A stretch of 64,000 bases of DNA from Berberis thunbergii (GCA_003290165.1 QNQO01010727.1:1-64000), one strand, 5' to 3'; counted from the first letter of the stretch, positions 1 to 12,044 are shown. Translations and numbers: made by a program. The notes: generated from the sequence alone by a model not told the origin.

Positions 1-1290
1 AATGACTAGCAATCAACGTGCATTGATCATCTATTTTCAAAACAAATTACCAAAATATCCCTGAGAAATCAAAGGTTGAGATTGAATCTTTCGTATCTTG
101 AACATCTCATTTCGAGGAAAATTCTAAGGTCCAACTGAAATCGTAATCGTATCTCGATAAAAATCCAACTGTTGATTTTTTTAAAATTGCATCTTAAACA
201 TTTCATCTTGAGGATAATATAACAACCCAAATTTAATCTTATATACATCTCTAAGTAAATCTAACTTACCAAATTTAATTATGTGCGCATTTCGAAGCAA
301 ATATAACGATTTAACATGCATCTCGAGAAAAATCAGACAATCTGAATTTAAGCGTGTACGTAACTCGATAAAATCTAATGTGACCTTGTATTAGCTATTT
401 ATTATAGGGAGCATATTGCAAATAACCCAAAAAAATTTCCACTGCTTCTTCTTCCTATGTTTCACAGCTCCGCTATCATCGATAGAGGAGGAAGAAGATG
501 AGGAATGGAGGAGGGGCTGTGAAATGGGGAGGAGGAATGAGGAGGAAAAAGGAAAGGAAGAATGAGAAGGGTTGTGAAACGGAGGAAAAAAGAGGATGAG
601 GAAATAGGGAAGTGGAGGAATGAGGAAGAAGATAGAGGAATGAAGGAAGAGGTGGTTCAATAGAACTTACAATTGAGTATTAACATTGCATAATGTAAAG
701 AGATTAAAAAAAGTCAGTAGATTCAATGGAAATGAGTGCATCATCCTCCCTCCTCCCTTTTATTTCTAAAGTTAAATTTGAGTTGTAGGTCATTTTCATC
801 ATCTCTCAAGTCTGTTCTGATTCAGGGAGTAAAATTAAATTCAAATTTATTTTATGGAGTTAAGTTACGGCTAATAATTTATTATCTGGGGGCAATTTAT
901 TCAGATGTCGGATTTTTCTCAAGATGCATGCACGAATAAATCTAAACCATCAGATATTCCCCGAGGTGCGTGCTAAAACGCCAATTGTTCTCGAGATGTG
1001 TGATGAATAGTTAATTTACCTCGAGATGTGCCATAATTAAATTTTGGGTCGTTGGATTCAACTAGATATGCGTATAAGATTAAATTTGAACCGTTAGATT
1101 ATTCTCGAGATGAGTTGTTTAAGATGCAACTATTAGATTTTCTCGAGATACGATTACAATTTCATTTGGGCATTAAGATTTTGCTCGAGATACAAAAGAT
1201 TCAATATCACCTTTTGATTTCTCAGGGTATTTTGGTAATTTGCTTTAAAAATAGACGATCAAGACACATTGACTGCTTGTCTTAGGGGAT
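1..1290. mobile_element. Long inverted-repeat (foldback) element, left end cut by window edge
   Basis: The first ~395 bases and the segment ~890-1287 are imperfect reverse complements along almost their whole length; for example, the stretch near 50-75 containing ACCAAAATATCCCTGAG is matched in reverse near 1220-1240. The arms also contain degenerate subrepeats of about 40 bp, each with a core like TCTCGAGAT (right arm near 917, 959, 990, 1020, 1103, 1142, 1183). The ~500-bp loop has a purine-rich tract (about 480-655). No transposase is visible. Long terminal inverted repeats with internal tandem repeats are known from foldback and some Mutator-like elements; the exact class is an inference. 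The outer left end is not in the window, so no target duplication can be checked. Confidence 0.7.
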
Positions 1291-2490
1291 AAATGCAATA
1301 CGATTAATAATTGAAAGTAAAACTCAATAAAAAATTATAATAAGAGACAAAATGCAAATAACCCAGTTTATTTTGGGTTTGATTCAATATCATTCTTCCA
1401 GTTATAGCTTCATGGACTAACTTGCGGAGTGCATGCAACCAAACTAACATAAATATTTAGTAATATTGTACCCGGAAGGCCTCTAACAATTTTATTATGT
1501 AAATTGTTGTATCATAAACATTGAATCAATTTTCAGATCAAGCCAAACTTTATAGAAAATGTATAACTTTATAAAGTTCAGATTTTAGAGTAAAATTAGG
1601 TTTTGTATATGTGGTATAAGTGGGCTTTGAGTAATTTCTCCATCAAAAAACAAAACCAAATAATGTCACATATTAATTGATAGTGCATGTCATCTCAAAT
1701 CCAAAGAATAGTTTATGATGGAAACATGAGATGACAATAGACATGATTCAACTCACATAGAAATGTATACGAAAAATGAAATTATGATATAAGAATATGT
1801 GCTTTGTACTTAGGTGTTCCTTTGTTTTTGGTACTAATCTAGGAAAGTTCACCTTATAGTTTTGTATTAGGGTTCAAAGTCGAATATCTAATTCACTTTA
1901 TCTTTTTTTCTTTTCATTTTGTCGCTAAAAAATCTTTTATCTATAATTAAAAAAAACTTAGTGCACGCGATACAAATGCCCGTTACGTGTTCAATTTTTT
2001 TTTCACTCTAAAGTTGAAAAATGTTAGACATGGGTTGAAATTAAATTCGTTTTGAATAATTTCTTTGGACAAGCATGTTGATCATTTCACAATCAACAAA
2101 TCATGCACAAAACTTAGCATATGTTTTTTCTCTATGGGCTTTTATTCATATTTACACATTGGGCTTGATAATGGATGTACGTGGGCTTAGTTTGTATTCA
2201 TTGGGTAATAGTTAACATTTTAGTCCAAATTAGTATGGATCAACCAATTTGAGTGCAACTCTTCTAGTGGATGAATTGAAATGTCAATCCCTATTAAGAC
2301 TCTGTGTTGTTACCAAACTTTAGCATAGTGTCAATCTCAATTGCCACAGATTTGCCGAGCTAATGGTCCAAGCCCAAGAACATATAAACAGTAGCAATTT
2401 TATAAGCTAGATGACCATGTCTGACAAGGCTTTACTGCACTTTATACAATCTTGCCTTATTTGCCGAGGAAGGGGATGGTTGAACCCACG
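1291..2490. other. AT-rich intergenic DNA
   Basis: There is no coding signal, RNA gene or clear repeat structure in this stretch. It has short homopolymers and stop codons in all frames. Confidence 0.6.
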
Positions 2491-2494
2491 CTTG

Positions 2495-3830
2495 CGTAGT
2501 GTGATTTTTTGTGTCCATTTGTCGAGTTTTGGTTTTGTAGAGTCTTCGACACCCCAACGTCTTTGGTAAGCCAATTTTTCAGACATTCATCGAGTTGTCC
2601 CTTACCTTTTTGTTGTTGCCAATCAGGTTTCTCACTGTCGAGACTCTTTTTGCAGTTTTGAGGAGCTTCCCGAGTCGTTGATCCGCTAATTTGAAGCTTA
2701 GGCTGGTAGGATTTGGGTTCGGGAAACTCATCTCCACTATGGTGAGTATGGACTCTTCTTACATGTCATATTTTTTCAAAAATAAAATGTTCTCAGGTTT
2801 TCAAAGTAAAAAAAAATGAGGGAATTTCTCTGATTCAATGTTTTTGTCGATTATTATGAATATTAAAATTTGGATGTTTGTTTGAATGATATTCATACTA
2901 TTGTGGTGGTTAGCTTGTGATATGGATGCCCGTTTGAGTGGTGGTTATGCATAGCATAATATTTCGGTGACGATATATTGTAGATATCGAATATAAGAAG
3001 AATGGAGAGGTTTGACGAATCTCGAAGAGTTATGGAGACAAATTGTCGAATCCGTAAGGTGGAGATTGTGTTATCCAAGACGCAGTTAACAAAAGTGGAA
3101 AAGAGGGAGGTCGCGGAACATCAGTTTGATGGTGATGTTGGGTTTTGGTGTGACTCTATCCCATTGAGTCGGGATGTTTCGGTGATGACCTAGACAGAGT
3201 TTAAGAAAGTGTTTGAAAAGAAATACATATCACAGTCACAAAAGTCGATGTTGGTGGAACGATTTTTACATCTGGAACATGGATCCAAAACAGTGACAGT
3301 GTATGTGAATGAGTTTTATGTGTTGAGCTGCTATGCCCTATTCCTTGTGAATAAGGTCGTGACAAATGGTATCAGAACTTGATCTAACTGAAAGTGTGTC
3401 AGTGGAGATGTTGGGCTCCCAAGGGGGTGGACTGTGATACCTTTGTGTGGGCGGACTTGAGAAGGAGGGTGAGGGAGAAGTCCAATAGCCCATGGATCCC
3501 AAAAGGGTTGGCAAACTACAAAGGGGAGATCATAGTCCCACATCGCCTAGGTGCGGGAGGGCGATGTACTATATACGTACTGGGTTTGATCTACAAAGTA
3601 TTACACGTTTTTTAAGTCGTGAGGGGCTTAGGGCCAAAGCGGACACGTCGGGAAGGTTTATTGGTGTGAATCTGAGTTGCCATCGCTCTACTGGGGCTAC
3701 AACCATCTTCTCGTGGCACGGTGGTGCTATTCCGACTAATTCACGGCCTGTGGCCTTACGCAGTGTGATTTTTGGTGTCCATTTGTCGAGTTTTGGCTCG
3801 GTCGAAGTCTCATTCTTCTTCGTAGTGTGA
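2495..3830 (+). mobile_element. Decayed LTR-retroelement remnant
   Basis: Two related segments (about 2495-2540 and 3757-3805, sharing GTCCATTTGTCGAGTTTTGG) bracket a gag-like reading frame and a primer-binding-like site at 3366-3384 (TGGTATCAGAACTTGATC). The part after it, with GTCCCACATCGCC and a GGGCTTAGGGCCAAAGCGG stretch, looks like LTR or leader sequence common in plant retroelements. The order (gag before the primer site) is rearranged, so this is probably a composite of two elements. The assignment is by motif only. Confidence 0.5.
3002..3342 (+). pseudogene. Ty3/gypsy-type gag fragment (stop at 3191)
   Basis: The translation starting at 3002 contains a low-complexity basic segment and then a retrotransposon gag core. 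After an in-frame TAG at 3191-3193 it continues with TEFKKVFEKKYISQSQK and a conserved EFL-L--GS-TV-EY-type pattern (here ERFLHLEHGSKTVTVYVNEF). This W/F-EFK...EKY...GS pattern is typical of the capsid region of plant Ty3/gypsy elements. No protease or polymerase follows, so only a capsid scrap remains. Confidence 0.6.
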
Positions 3831-4400
3831 TTTTTCTCTTTTCACTTGTTGTTGTTGTTATTCTTCTTCTTCTTAATATTTTTTTTTCTCTCTTCTCTTC
3901 CTTTTCTCTTATCTTCTTTCCCGATAGAACCACTATGTTGTCGGTCGCATCACCCCTCCTGACATTGGGTCGGACTACTTATTTTTCCTATTTGTATTTG
4001 TTGTTGTTGTTTTTCTTCTCATTCTCCTTCTTATTTTCCTCTCTTCCTCTTATCTTTTTCACCATCATCTTGCCTCACCTATTTTTTTCTCTTGCTCACT
4101 TTTTTTTTTTTTTTTTTACTTCCTCGATTTTTTTCTGCTCTCGAGTAGATTCGTGCGAATTGGGACTCCCACTCGCACTATGAATATGCTCAAAGGCAAA
4201 AAAAAACAGAGGAGAAGAGATGAAGAAAAGAAGAATGGGGCAGGGTAACATAGAGGATAGAAAAGGATAATAAGAAGAACAGAAGAGAAAAGATGAACTA
4301 AAAGAAGATTATAGGAAAAAAAAGAAGAAGAAGAAGGACAGAAGAGGCGATCCCTCAAATTCTTCACTGAAGAGGACACCAAAGGCCTCTGCACTTCCAT
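3828..4400. repeat. Polypyrimidine tract followed by polypurine tract
   Basis: About 3830-4140 is nearly pure CT and about 4195-4350 is nearly pure AG on the same strand. The two halves could therefore pair imperfectly over a ~50-base spacer. The open frames here (Phe/Leu/Ser-rich on +, Arg/Lys-rich on -) are products of composition and not genes. Confidence 0.6.
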
Positions 4401-4880
4401 CCCTTGGATAGATAGAGAGGTGGGGTGGGCAGTGTGATGGTGGTGGTGGGGCGAGCCGGTGCAGTTGGTGTTGTTCCTTGAGAGACAAGAAAGATGGTGG
4501 TGGGTTTTTTTTTTTTGTTTATATTAGTGTGATGTCCTTCAATTAGGTAGTGACGTGGTACAAAAATGTGATAGTGTGCTTCAGAAAGTGCGAAATGGTG
4601 GTATCCTTCAGCGAAATTGGTGATCTAAAAAAGTCGCTAATATTATTTATTATTTATTTCCTAACTACATTTTTGTTATTAAACACCCAAAGTAATTTCT
4701 TACAAATCCAGGGTCATTTTTGCAAACCAAAAGATATACATGTAGATGGGAAAGAAAACAATAGAAAATGTTAAAACACCCCCCTTGCGAGATCTGCCAT
4801 AACTGAATAACCTTTCGAGACCGGCCATTGTTGTGTATAGATCTCTCTCTCTCTTTCTTTATCTTTGCTTCTCCTTCACG
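4401..4880 (+). promoter_or_regulatory. Upstream region and 5' leader of WRC gene copy a
   Basis: This non-coding stretch precedes the first WRC exon. It includes a GGT-rich patch (about 4435-4505) and a CT-rich leader just before the start codon (about 4840-4870), as is common in plant 5' UTRs. No convincing TATA box was pinned down. Confidence 0.35.
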
Positions 4881-6256
4881 ATGAGAATCCGAAAGAACGC
4901 TAGAATCTCTCCTCTATCTCTCTCAAGCCCTTGGATCTCTCATCCTCCATCCACTACTCCATCTCCTCTTCCTTCTTTGGTGATTCCAAACACTGATAAA
5001 TGTGAGCTCAACATGTCGCCATGGGATGCAATAGCTTTGACTCCTCAATTAGACTTCTCTCGCCCACTCCAATCTCAGGTTACTCTCTTCTCTCTCAACT
5101 TTTGATTCTTCTAACTATTTCTGCTAATCTACAAATACCCTTTTCACAGTTTTTTCAAATTATCATGTATTTCACTACTGATCTCAGTTTTTGCATCTAT
5201 GGGCTCTAGGGTTTGTGTGTTTGGGTCTGTTTGTTTAACTACTGTTTCCAGTTACAAATTCTGAAATCTGATCAATGGGGTTTCCTGTTTTTTCCAAATA
5301 ATTGATGGGTATCTTTTGTTTTTCATTATTATTGGATGTAACTATTTTAACTTTGTTTCACCATGCGATGCAGGTCGAAGAAACTAGCAGCAAAGTTATT
5401 AAAGAAGAGCTAGTTGTTCTTAATGAGAGGTAAGTGCTATATTTGAATTTGATGATTGAAACTATTTCCGGCTTGTTTGATATTAGGGTTCTTACTTCTT
5501 ACAGTATAATCTTGATAAAATGATGAGTTGGAGTCAGTTGGTTTTCATAATTATAATCACAGTTCGTTCTATATAGTTAGCTTAATTAGATCATGGTTAC
5601 TTATAGAAATTTTATGTATATATGGTTCGCAATAATACTATGATGATTTGTTTGTTGGGCAGTATTGGTTTATCGAAGAAACAATGCAAAGAAGAAGTGA
5701 AGAAGGTGGCGGTGATCAAACAAGAAGTAGAAGAAGATGCATCTTTGTTGAATGAAGTTGATAAGAAGGTGAAGAAGAATTATGAAATAGTAAAGAGGGA
5801 ATTTGTATGTTGTATCAGGAACGACGGAAAGGGTTGGCAATGTAAGAATGAGGCAAAAGAAAGTCATTCACTTTGCGATCATCATTTGAACAAACTAAAA
5901 TGCAACTCTCATTCTTTCCAAAAATCTCATGTCGAGAAAATTTCCAAGAAATCAAAATCTCCAATGGTGCCTCGTAGAAGGAAGGCAAAGAAAAAAACGA
6001 TTCAACCACAGAATTCTCTTCCGGGATTAATCCATGTGATACTAAGAGAGCACTAGGAAATGGAGAAGATAATAAGAAGAAGGGATCGGATAGTGAGATT
6101 ATTGGTGAATGTTCGCAAACTAGTTATGCTCATGAGTACATTGAAGATGTTTTATGTGATTCTACTGATGATGATGACGATAATAATGCTAGTGATGGTA
6201 GTAGGAAGAGGCAGCGGAAGCCTATCAAAGCACGGTCACTTAGATCTCTTTTTTAA
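4881..6256 (+). CDS. WRC-domain protein, copy a (three exons, probable frameshift in last exon)
   Basis: Inferred exons are 4881-5078, 5374-5429 and 5663 onward, with GT-AG introns; the phase is preserved (198 + 56 nt, codon split AG|T). The protein begins MRIRK, a start shared with plant WRC proteins, and has a WRC zinc-binding pattern C-x9-C-x10-C-x2-H in CIRNDGKGWQC...SLCDHH, encoded about 5811-5890. The WRC motif is known from growth-regulating factors and is thought to act in the nucleus in DNA binding; this protein has no QLQ domain. The literal frame stops at 6054-6056. An acidic and basic tail like that of the paralogues (TDDDDDN, then KPIKARS) continues in another frame to a TAA at 6254-6256. 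The shift falls at or near the A7 run 5991-5997 and may be a real lesion or a sequencing error. Paralogues lie at 12964-16515 and 34648-35186. Confidence 0.75.
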
Positions 6257-7590
6257 TTTTAATGTTTGTTATTTCATGTGTTTATATTTATATGAAGTAT
6301 AGTTTTTGACATTTTAATGTGTAAATCTGATTTGTATGCCTATTAGTCTAACCCTTAGTTTAATTTTGCTAAAGTTGTATGCACTTTCTTGTGTTTTCAC
6401 AATAATTATAATAATATTACAGTCTATTTATTGTAAATATTTATTAGAACTCCAAAGCTGTTAAATACAGTTTGAAAATATTTAGAAATTTAACAAATAA
6501 AGAAAAATTTTGGTTCAAATTTTTTAAATCTGCCTACTATTATTATGCAGAGAAAATGAGTCAAACGGGTCGGGTTTGGTCAGTCCATCACATTTCAATC
6601 ATACTAGGGGGGCTAAACTGTGTTGGGCTTGGGCCGAGTTTCGGTAGGTTTGCTTGGGGTACGTGTTCAAATTTTCAATGGGAATTACTTCATTCATACA
6701 ATATAACCTCGAGTTGCAAATAAACATTTTATGAATTTCATCATTCTTTCAGAATCACGCCACGTCACTCTGATTATAAAACATAGTTGCAAAATCCTGG
6801 TTTCCTAACATTTTTTAATGTGTTTACATAAAAGTTTTACAATCTTCTTGATAATCTTGTAAATAACTTATAGTTTTATATTATATACACAACAAATTTA
6901 TGTAGCCGATTTCTTGGTGATGAGCATTTTGTTGTTTAGTACAACACCTATTTTATGCTCCTATAATGTATGGGATGTTCTTGTAATTTCTATTTAATAC
7001 TTGTTTATTTTTGTTTCTTTACTTATATATATAATTTTTTTTCATTCCAAGAATCTCATGTGCTAGTTCAGGGAACTTTAAAATTATCATATATACATTT
7101 CTCTACTTTTAATAAACTTGTAGAGTTCTTTTTTTTTTTTTTTTTTCAAAATGTTCATATATTTTAATATTTTGGGTGTGCTGGTAATCCTCTTGGCAAA
7201 AAGTATTTTAAGAAAAGACTATTTACTCACTAATAGAAGATAATTTCCGCAATTTTGTGAAACAAATGAGCGAAAAAATAGTCACTAAATTCATAATATT
7301 CTCCTCTTCTCTCCCTCCTGATTATGGAGGAATTTTGGCAAACTTTCTTGATAAAAAATTTCTTATGAAATAAACATATCCTTTTAGATTTTCCATCCAC
7401 GAAATGACAAAAAAAAGCCTACTCAAAATGAAATATTATATATTAACAATATAACTAGGATTTTATTTTATTTTTTTGCAAAATATAAAAGAAAAATGAT
7501 GAAAAGAGATAGATTTGGCGAGGAAATTCATCATCCGATTTTTTTAATTTACTTTAACAATTATAGAAAGTGGATGAGATCAATTGATAG
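6257..7590. other. AT-rich intergenic DNA downstream of WRC copy a
   Basis: No gene is visible. A segment at about 6722-6790 (ATTCTTTCAGAATCACGCCACG) is a reverse-complement relative of repeats at 35275-35420 and 35728-35850, which lie downstream of WRC pseudogene c. A poly-T run occurs at 7130-7146. Confidence 0.5.
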
Positions 7591-7618
7591 ATAACTACAT
7601 CAAAAAAATTAAGCAAAG

Positions 7619-7620
7619 TA

Positions 7621-7655
<35 letters not shown>
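7619..7655. repeat. (AAT)n microsatellite
   Basis: About twelve uninterrupted AAT units. The 5' flank (CATCAAAAAAATTAAGCAAAG) recurs in front of a second AAT array at 10967-11017, so the microsatellite and its flank were copied together. Confidence 0.9.
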
Positions 7656-7657
<2 letters not shown>

Positions 7658-7659
7658 GC

Positions 7660-8245
7660 ATTCCACGTGTCAAATGCCCCCATAAGTTTGTCTGCACTAT
7701 CTTTAAGTCCTTTGTTATATACTGATTTGTTTTATAGATTAACTAAGACATTCCACGTGTCGTTGACACGGTAAATGTTTAAAACTTGTTAAAATATTAT
7801 TACCTTTAAGTTTTCATCATTCAACAATTGAATAAAAATAAATAAATATCAAAATGTTGGATGTGAGAATCAAATTCATGTACTCTTCATGCTTTAAGTT
7901 CTATACAATCCGTTAGATTATTTTATTTGGGTAAATCTTAGTTGTTTTTTATTTCCAACCTTAAACATCATCCTGATTTGTAATATAGACTAGGATATTC
8001 TCTGTGCCGTTGGCACGATAAAAGTTTAACATGATAAATAGAGTTTATTTATTTTTAAATATCAAGATAAATAAATATCAAAATGTTGGGTATGGGAATC
8101 GAACTCATGCACTCTTGGTGCTTTAAATTCTATACGATTCGTTATATTATTATATTTGGGTAAATCCCAACTGTCTTTTATCTTCAACCTCAAACACCAT
8201 CTTGATTTGTATAATAGACTAGGGTATTCTCCGTGTCATTGACAC
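7660..8245 (-). mobile_element. Tandem Helitron-like 3' ends, array 1
   Basis: Two ~250-bp units repeat in tandem. Each begins near a motif like GACTAGGGTATTCTCC followed by a short hairpin, CGTGCC-GTT-GGCACG, with starts near 7736, 7988 and 8217. Read on the minus strand this is a hairpin, then about 10 bases, then CTAG followed by T, the layout of Helitron 3' termini. A second array lies at 15590-16130. The Helitron assignment is an inference; no Rep/helicase frame is present. Confidence 0.5.
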
Positions 8246-9712
8246 TACCATACGGTGTTAACTATTTTCATCGCGGCTTATTTTTCTATTGTGTTTCTCA
8301 TGGCTTTAGCTGTGTTGAAAAATCACTCGACACGACTCTGAAAATTTTAGGTCAATATGTTATTAACTACTTGTACATGGGCTTAAACTAAACCATAAAA
8401 AAAAAAAAAAAAAGTTTGCCATTAAAAAAAGTTGTCTAATAAATATATATTGTCATTCGAGACACGTGTCACTAATCATACCCCAAGATTGCGACACATG
8501 TACCATTACCATTAAACATATTTATTTAATATATGCTATGTCATTCATCGTTTTAATATCCATTGCGGTATTATCTCAATCACAAATATTTGATATTTCT
8601 ATAATGGTAGCTTAAACTAAATTAATTACAATATTTTTGTTGAATTTTAACAGTCTATCTTGTTTTAAAAAATGTTTCCAATACTAAATTTTGTCATATC
8701 TCATAAAATTGCATTTATAATTCATCAAAATAGCAAAAAAGACAATAAACCACTGTAACATTACTCTACATGCTAAATGTTTGAGTAGGCAACAAAACAT
8801 AATTTTTTTTTTTCATAATTTTGACAGAGTTTACTTTGTTTTCTCAAAAAAATTTCCAACACTAAAACTTGTCATACACAATAATATTGCATTTGTAATT
8901 CTTTAAAATGCAAATATATAAAATGAACCACTACAACATTGTTCCACATGTTAAATGTTTGGGTAGATAACAAAATTTTGACAAAGTTTACTAATGAGCA
9001 AGAAATACAGTACCTCCAGAGTAGCACATTTTGTATGCAAATGTAAATCACATTGTGTACATGCTTAACATTGAAGTCCCACTGTATGCATATGTAAATC
9101 ACACTGTATACAAATGCATGCTAGGATATTCAACACTGTATTCTAATATATGATAGAAATATTCTGACATTGAAGTCCCACTGTACATGTCAATAAATCA
9201 CATTATTCTTGTCAATAAATCTCATTGTATATGTTAATAAAAAAAATAAAAATTGAATCATAGCATGAGTATGCAAATGAAAATAAATTTTTTTTAGAAT
9301 AAGAACTCTATAGTATTTCAATAAAACATTGTTGATTTCATTCAAATTGATCTAACCATCTAATGCATAAGAATAGTATCATTTTAAGGGCCAAATTTTT
9401 TTTTATTCACATAATTCCCGAAACGTAATTCAAAATATTAAAACAAACATCTATACTAAATTAAATTATTTAAAAAAATGAAATTTTCAATTAGGGTCTA
9501 ATTGGGGCATTTACAAATTGGGGCCTATTAATTAATTACTAAGTGGACATCTCGATAAAATTCCAGTGAATAAAATAAACTAATACAAAACATGAAATAA
9601 CTTAACCTATTCTCTATCTTGATTTCAGTGCTAACACAAAACATGAACATCTCAATAGAATAAACTAAGTGGTTGTTGAAATAACTTAATCTATTTTCTC
9701 ACAACAAAAGTA
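8246..9712. repeat. AT-rich spacer with a ~170-bp tandem duplication
   Basis: Segments at about 8650-8817 and 8825-8990 are diverged direct repeats; both contain TTTCCAA-ACTAAA and later CCACATG/CTACATG-TAAATGTTTG. Two copies of ACATTGAAGTCCCACTGTA occur near 9068 and 9168. No coding potential is seen. Confidence 0.55.
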
Positions 9713-10930
9713 TTGGGGAAAAAAATGAAGAAATGTAATTGATATTCGATTATGTGAAACAACACCAGTAATAAAAGTCAGATTGGATTTTTCTTTAAAG
9801 AATAAAATCTTTGCATTGACAATCATTTGAACTGTTAATTTCACAGTAGTTGAAAACTCCAAATCAAATTCTTGAAGCCTTGTACACGACGCCCAAACTT
9901 ACCAATTGAAACCCTAAAGGTGAGAAAACCAAAAGGAAAATGTACCAGGAAATACTATGCTAAACAAAAAATGAACAAAATCTATCTGCGACCCAACTAT
10001 AATGTCATATAAAAGGAGATAACAAAGATGTAAGCCTGTTCAAGCCATATTGAAGGTGAACAAAGAAAGGAAAAAGAAAATTGAGTTAAGAGAGTAAAAG
10101 CTAAAACCTGAATCTCTGCAGATGACACAGTTTGAGTGACTATAGGACATCGATTGAATATATATAGTTGTTGTTTGTTGTTGAGCGGTCAAACAAAAGA
10201 ATTAGACGTAGACTGCCTCGACTTGAGGAGATTGCAAATAAAACCTGGGGAAAATCGCAAGAGCAGAAGGATCGAACTAGAAGTATAGTAGATTAGGGTT
10301 TTATTACGCCATAAAAATTCTAAATGCCCTTCAAATATTACATATTTACATAAAATAAATAAATAAATATCACTGTCGTTGTTACTTCGCATGGTGGTGC
10401 TCGCCTCAAAAATTTTTGTATGAAAATTTTCAACAAATATTTATAAAATCGATTGAGCAATTAGTTGACAATTTAAGAAGAGGTATTTTTATACAATTTA
10501 GTTGTTTTTCATTAACATAACATTGATCTGTAATTGAAAATCTACCACTTCAACGGTATTAATTAATTTCCAAGAATTCTTTATTTAAAAAAATGTAGGT
10601 ATCTCTTGTTTTTCACTATTATCAAAATATCGTTTTCTCACCAAGAACTTCACTTCAATCTAGTAAGCAGAGAAGGCGATTGATACTCAAGCGCCAAGAT
10701 TATTCCAAGTAAAGATTATTAAATTTTGACTTGCACTTTTCAAACGCCAAGGTCTTTTTAGCTTAGTATCATTGAAATACATTTACAAAGTAAAACGTGC
10801 CATGACTATTAACGATCGTTCAGTGGATGCCCTTAGCAAAATTCAAAACTTCATCAACAATATTGTTTTTTCTAGAAAGAGAATTGCTACATGTACTCAA
10901 TTGTTTGGTTAGACTCACTCAACTTTATTT
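9713..10930. repeat. 1.2-kb duplicated block, copy A
   Basis: Nearly the same sequence is found at 16858-18095, with small indels: the shared starts are TGAAGAAATGTA, then CGATTGAATATATATAGTTG, and the shared end is TTGCTACATGTACTCAA. On the minus strand both copies hold a short possible exon, a reading from ATGTCCTATAGTCACTC to a GATTCAG|GT donor (about 10155 to 10110). No further exon could be followed. Copy B lies directly upstream of WRC gene b, so copy A may be a detached promoter/leader. Confidence 0.7.
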
Positions 10931-10966
10931 TTAAAAGAACTGCATCAAAAAAATTAAGCAAAGTAA

Positions 10967-11017
10967 ATAATAATAATAATAATAATCATAATCATAATAA
11001 TAATAATAATAATAAAT
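10967..11017. repeat. (AAT)n microsatellite, interrupted by AATCAT
   Basis: An AAT array with two CAT-containing interruptions. Its left flank matches that of the array at 7619-7655. Confidence 0.85.
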
Positions 11018-11087
11018 ACAACATATTAATAGAAAATAAAGTGCATATAATGTGTCTTGAATTTAATGATATCAAAATAGATATATA

Positions 11088-11205
11088 GAGAATAAAGAGA
11101 GGGCATTAACAACTTCAACTCAAGAAGTAGCTTCCCCATCCGAGTCTGAATCCGCTGAAGAGGAGACCCTTGGCTCTGGAGTTCCTAGTTCATTCTACTC
11201 ATATA
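11088..11205. other. Organelle-like fragment repeated from the mitochondrial-type block
   Basis: This stretch, from GAGAATAAAGAGAGGGCATTA to TTGGCTCTGGAGTTCCTAG, is nearly identical to 19488-19600 inside the mitochondrial-type block. It shows that pieces of that block were copied separately into this locus, or the reverse. Confidence 0.6.
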
Positions 11206-11459
11206 TATAATGATTTGGGACAGTTCTAATATGCCTCAGTATATACCTTTCAGATTGAAAGGCAATGCATCAAAGGGGATTTGCAATAAATTGCATTTAG
11301 GAGAAAGCTTGGATCCAAAGTGAGATCATTTGGGAAAAGATTTTCCAAGCAGTAAAAAAAATTATTTTTTAATTCCCCATTCCCCTTTTTCTCTTTTGGC
11401 ATGCAATTTGGCCTCCTAAATCTTGTGGCAGTGGTGGTACTAGTTGTGGTAGGGGCAGT
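11206..11459. other. Intergenic DNA
   Basis: No gene is seen. The end of this stretch (GGTAGGGGCAGT) continues after the hAT insertion with similar GT-rich sequence. Confidence 0.5.
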
Positions 11460-11467
11460 GTTTGCAC

Positions 11468-12036
11468 TAGGGCTGGGCCAATTTGGTTAACCGGCCCAAA
11501 CAACCAAACTGAAAATGGACCAAAACTAGAAAATTTTCAATTTTAGAAATTGAAATCGGACCAGATGAAGCCGGTTAACCAAATCCCGGTTAATCGACAT
11601 TTTGGGTCGGGCCAGTCTCAATCGCATTCAGTTCTTGTATTGAGTCCAGTTGTTTTTCAACCCATAATCAAATTTCAATTTCAATTTTCAAGGATGGAGG
11701 ACAGTCCCTTCCATCATCATGCATCATCTTCACACATTGACAACATCAACATCACCCTTCACACCATGACAACATCAACATCGATGTCTTGTCATCTCCT
11801 TTCACCTCCCCCATTCTCCCAAACCCTGTAAATCAAATTCACTCCAAACCCCAACACCTCCCCCATTGCTCGGGCCGGGCTGGTTAACTGGTGGTCTTTG
11901 GGAATTGAAACCAAGCCTGAATCGAGAATTTTGATTCGGTCCGAATTTTGGGACCGAATATTAAAAATGTTATTAAAAATCAGCTCGATCGGTCCGATTG
12001 TCGGTTTGGTTTTTCAGTCTTAAATGCTCAGCCCTA
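11468..12036. mobile_element. Non-autonomous hAT element with 8-bp target duplication
   Basis: The termini TAGGGCTGGGC and GCTCAGCCCTA are inverted repeats. The element is flanked by a perfect 8-bp direct repeat, GTTTGCAC (11460-11467 and 12037-12044), the hallmark of hAT transposons. At 569 bp it contains no transposase; the open frames inside are incidental. Confidence 0.88.
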
Positions 12037-12044
12037 GTTTGCAC

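Noticed and set aside
3827..4183. Phe/Leu-rich 118-codon frame
   Set aside because: Produced by the CT tract alone.
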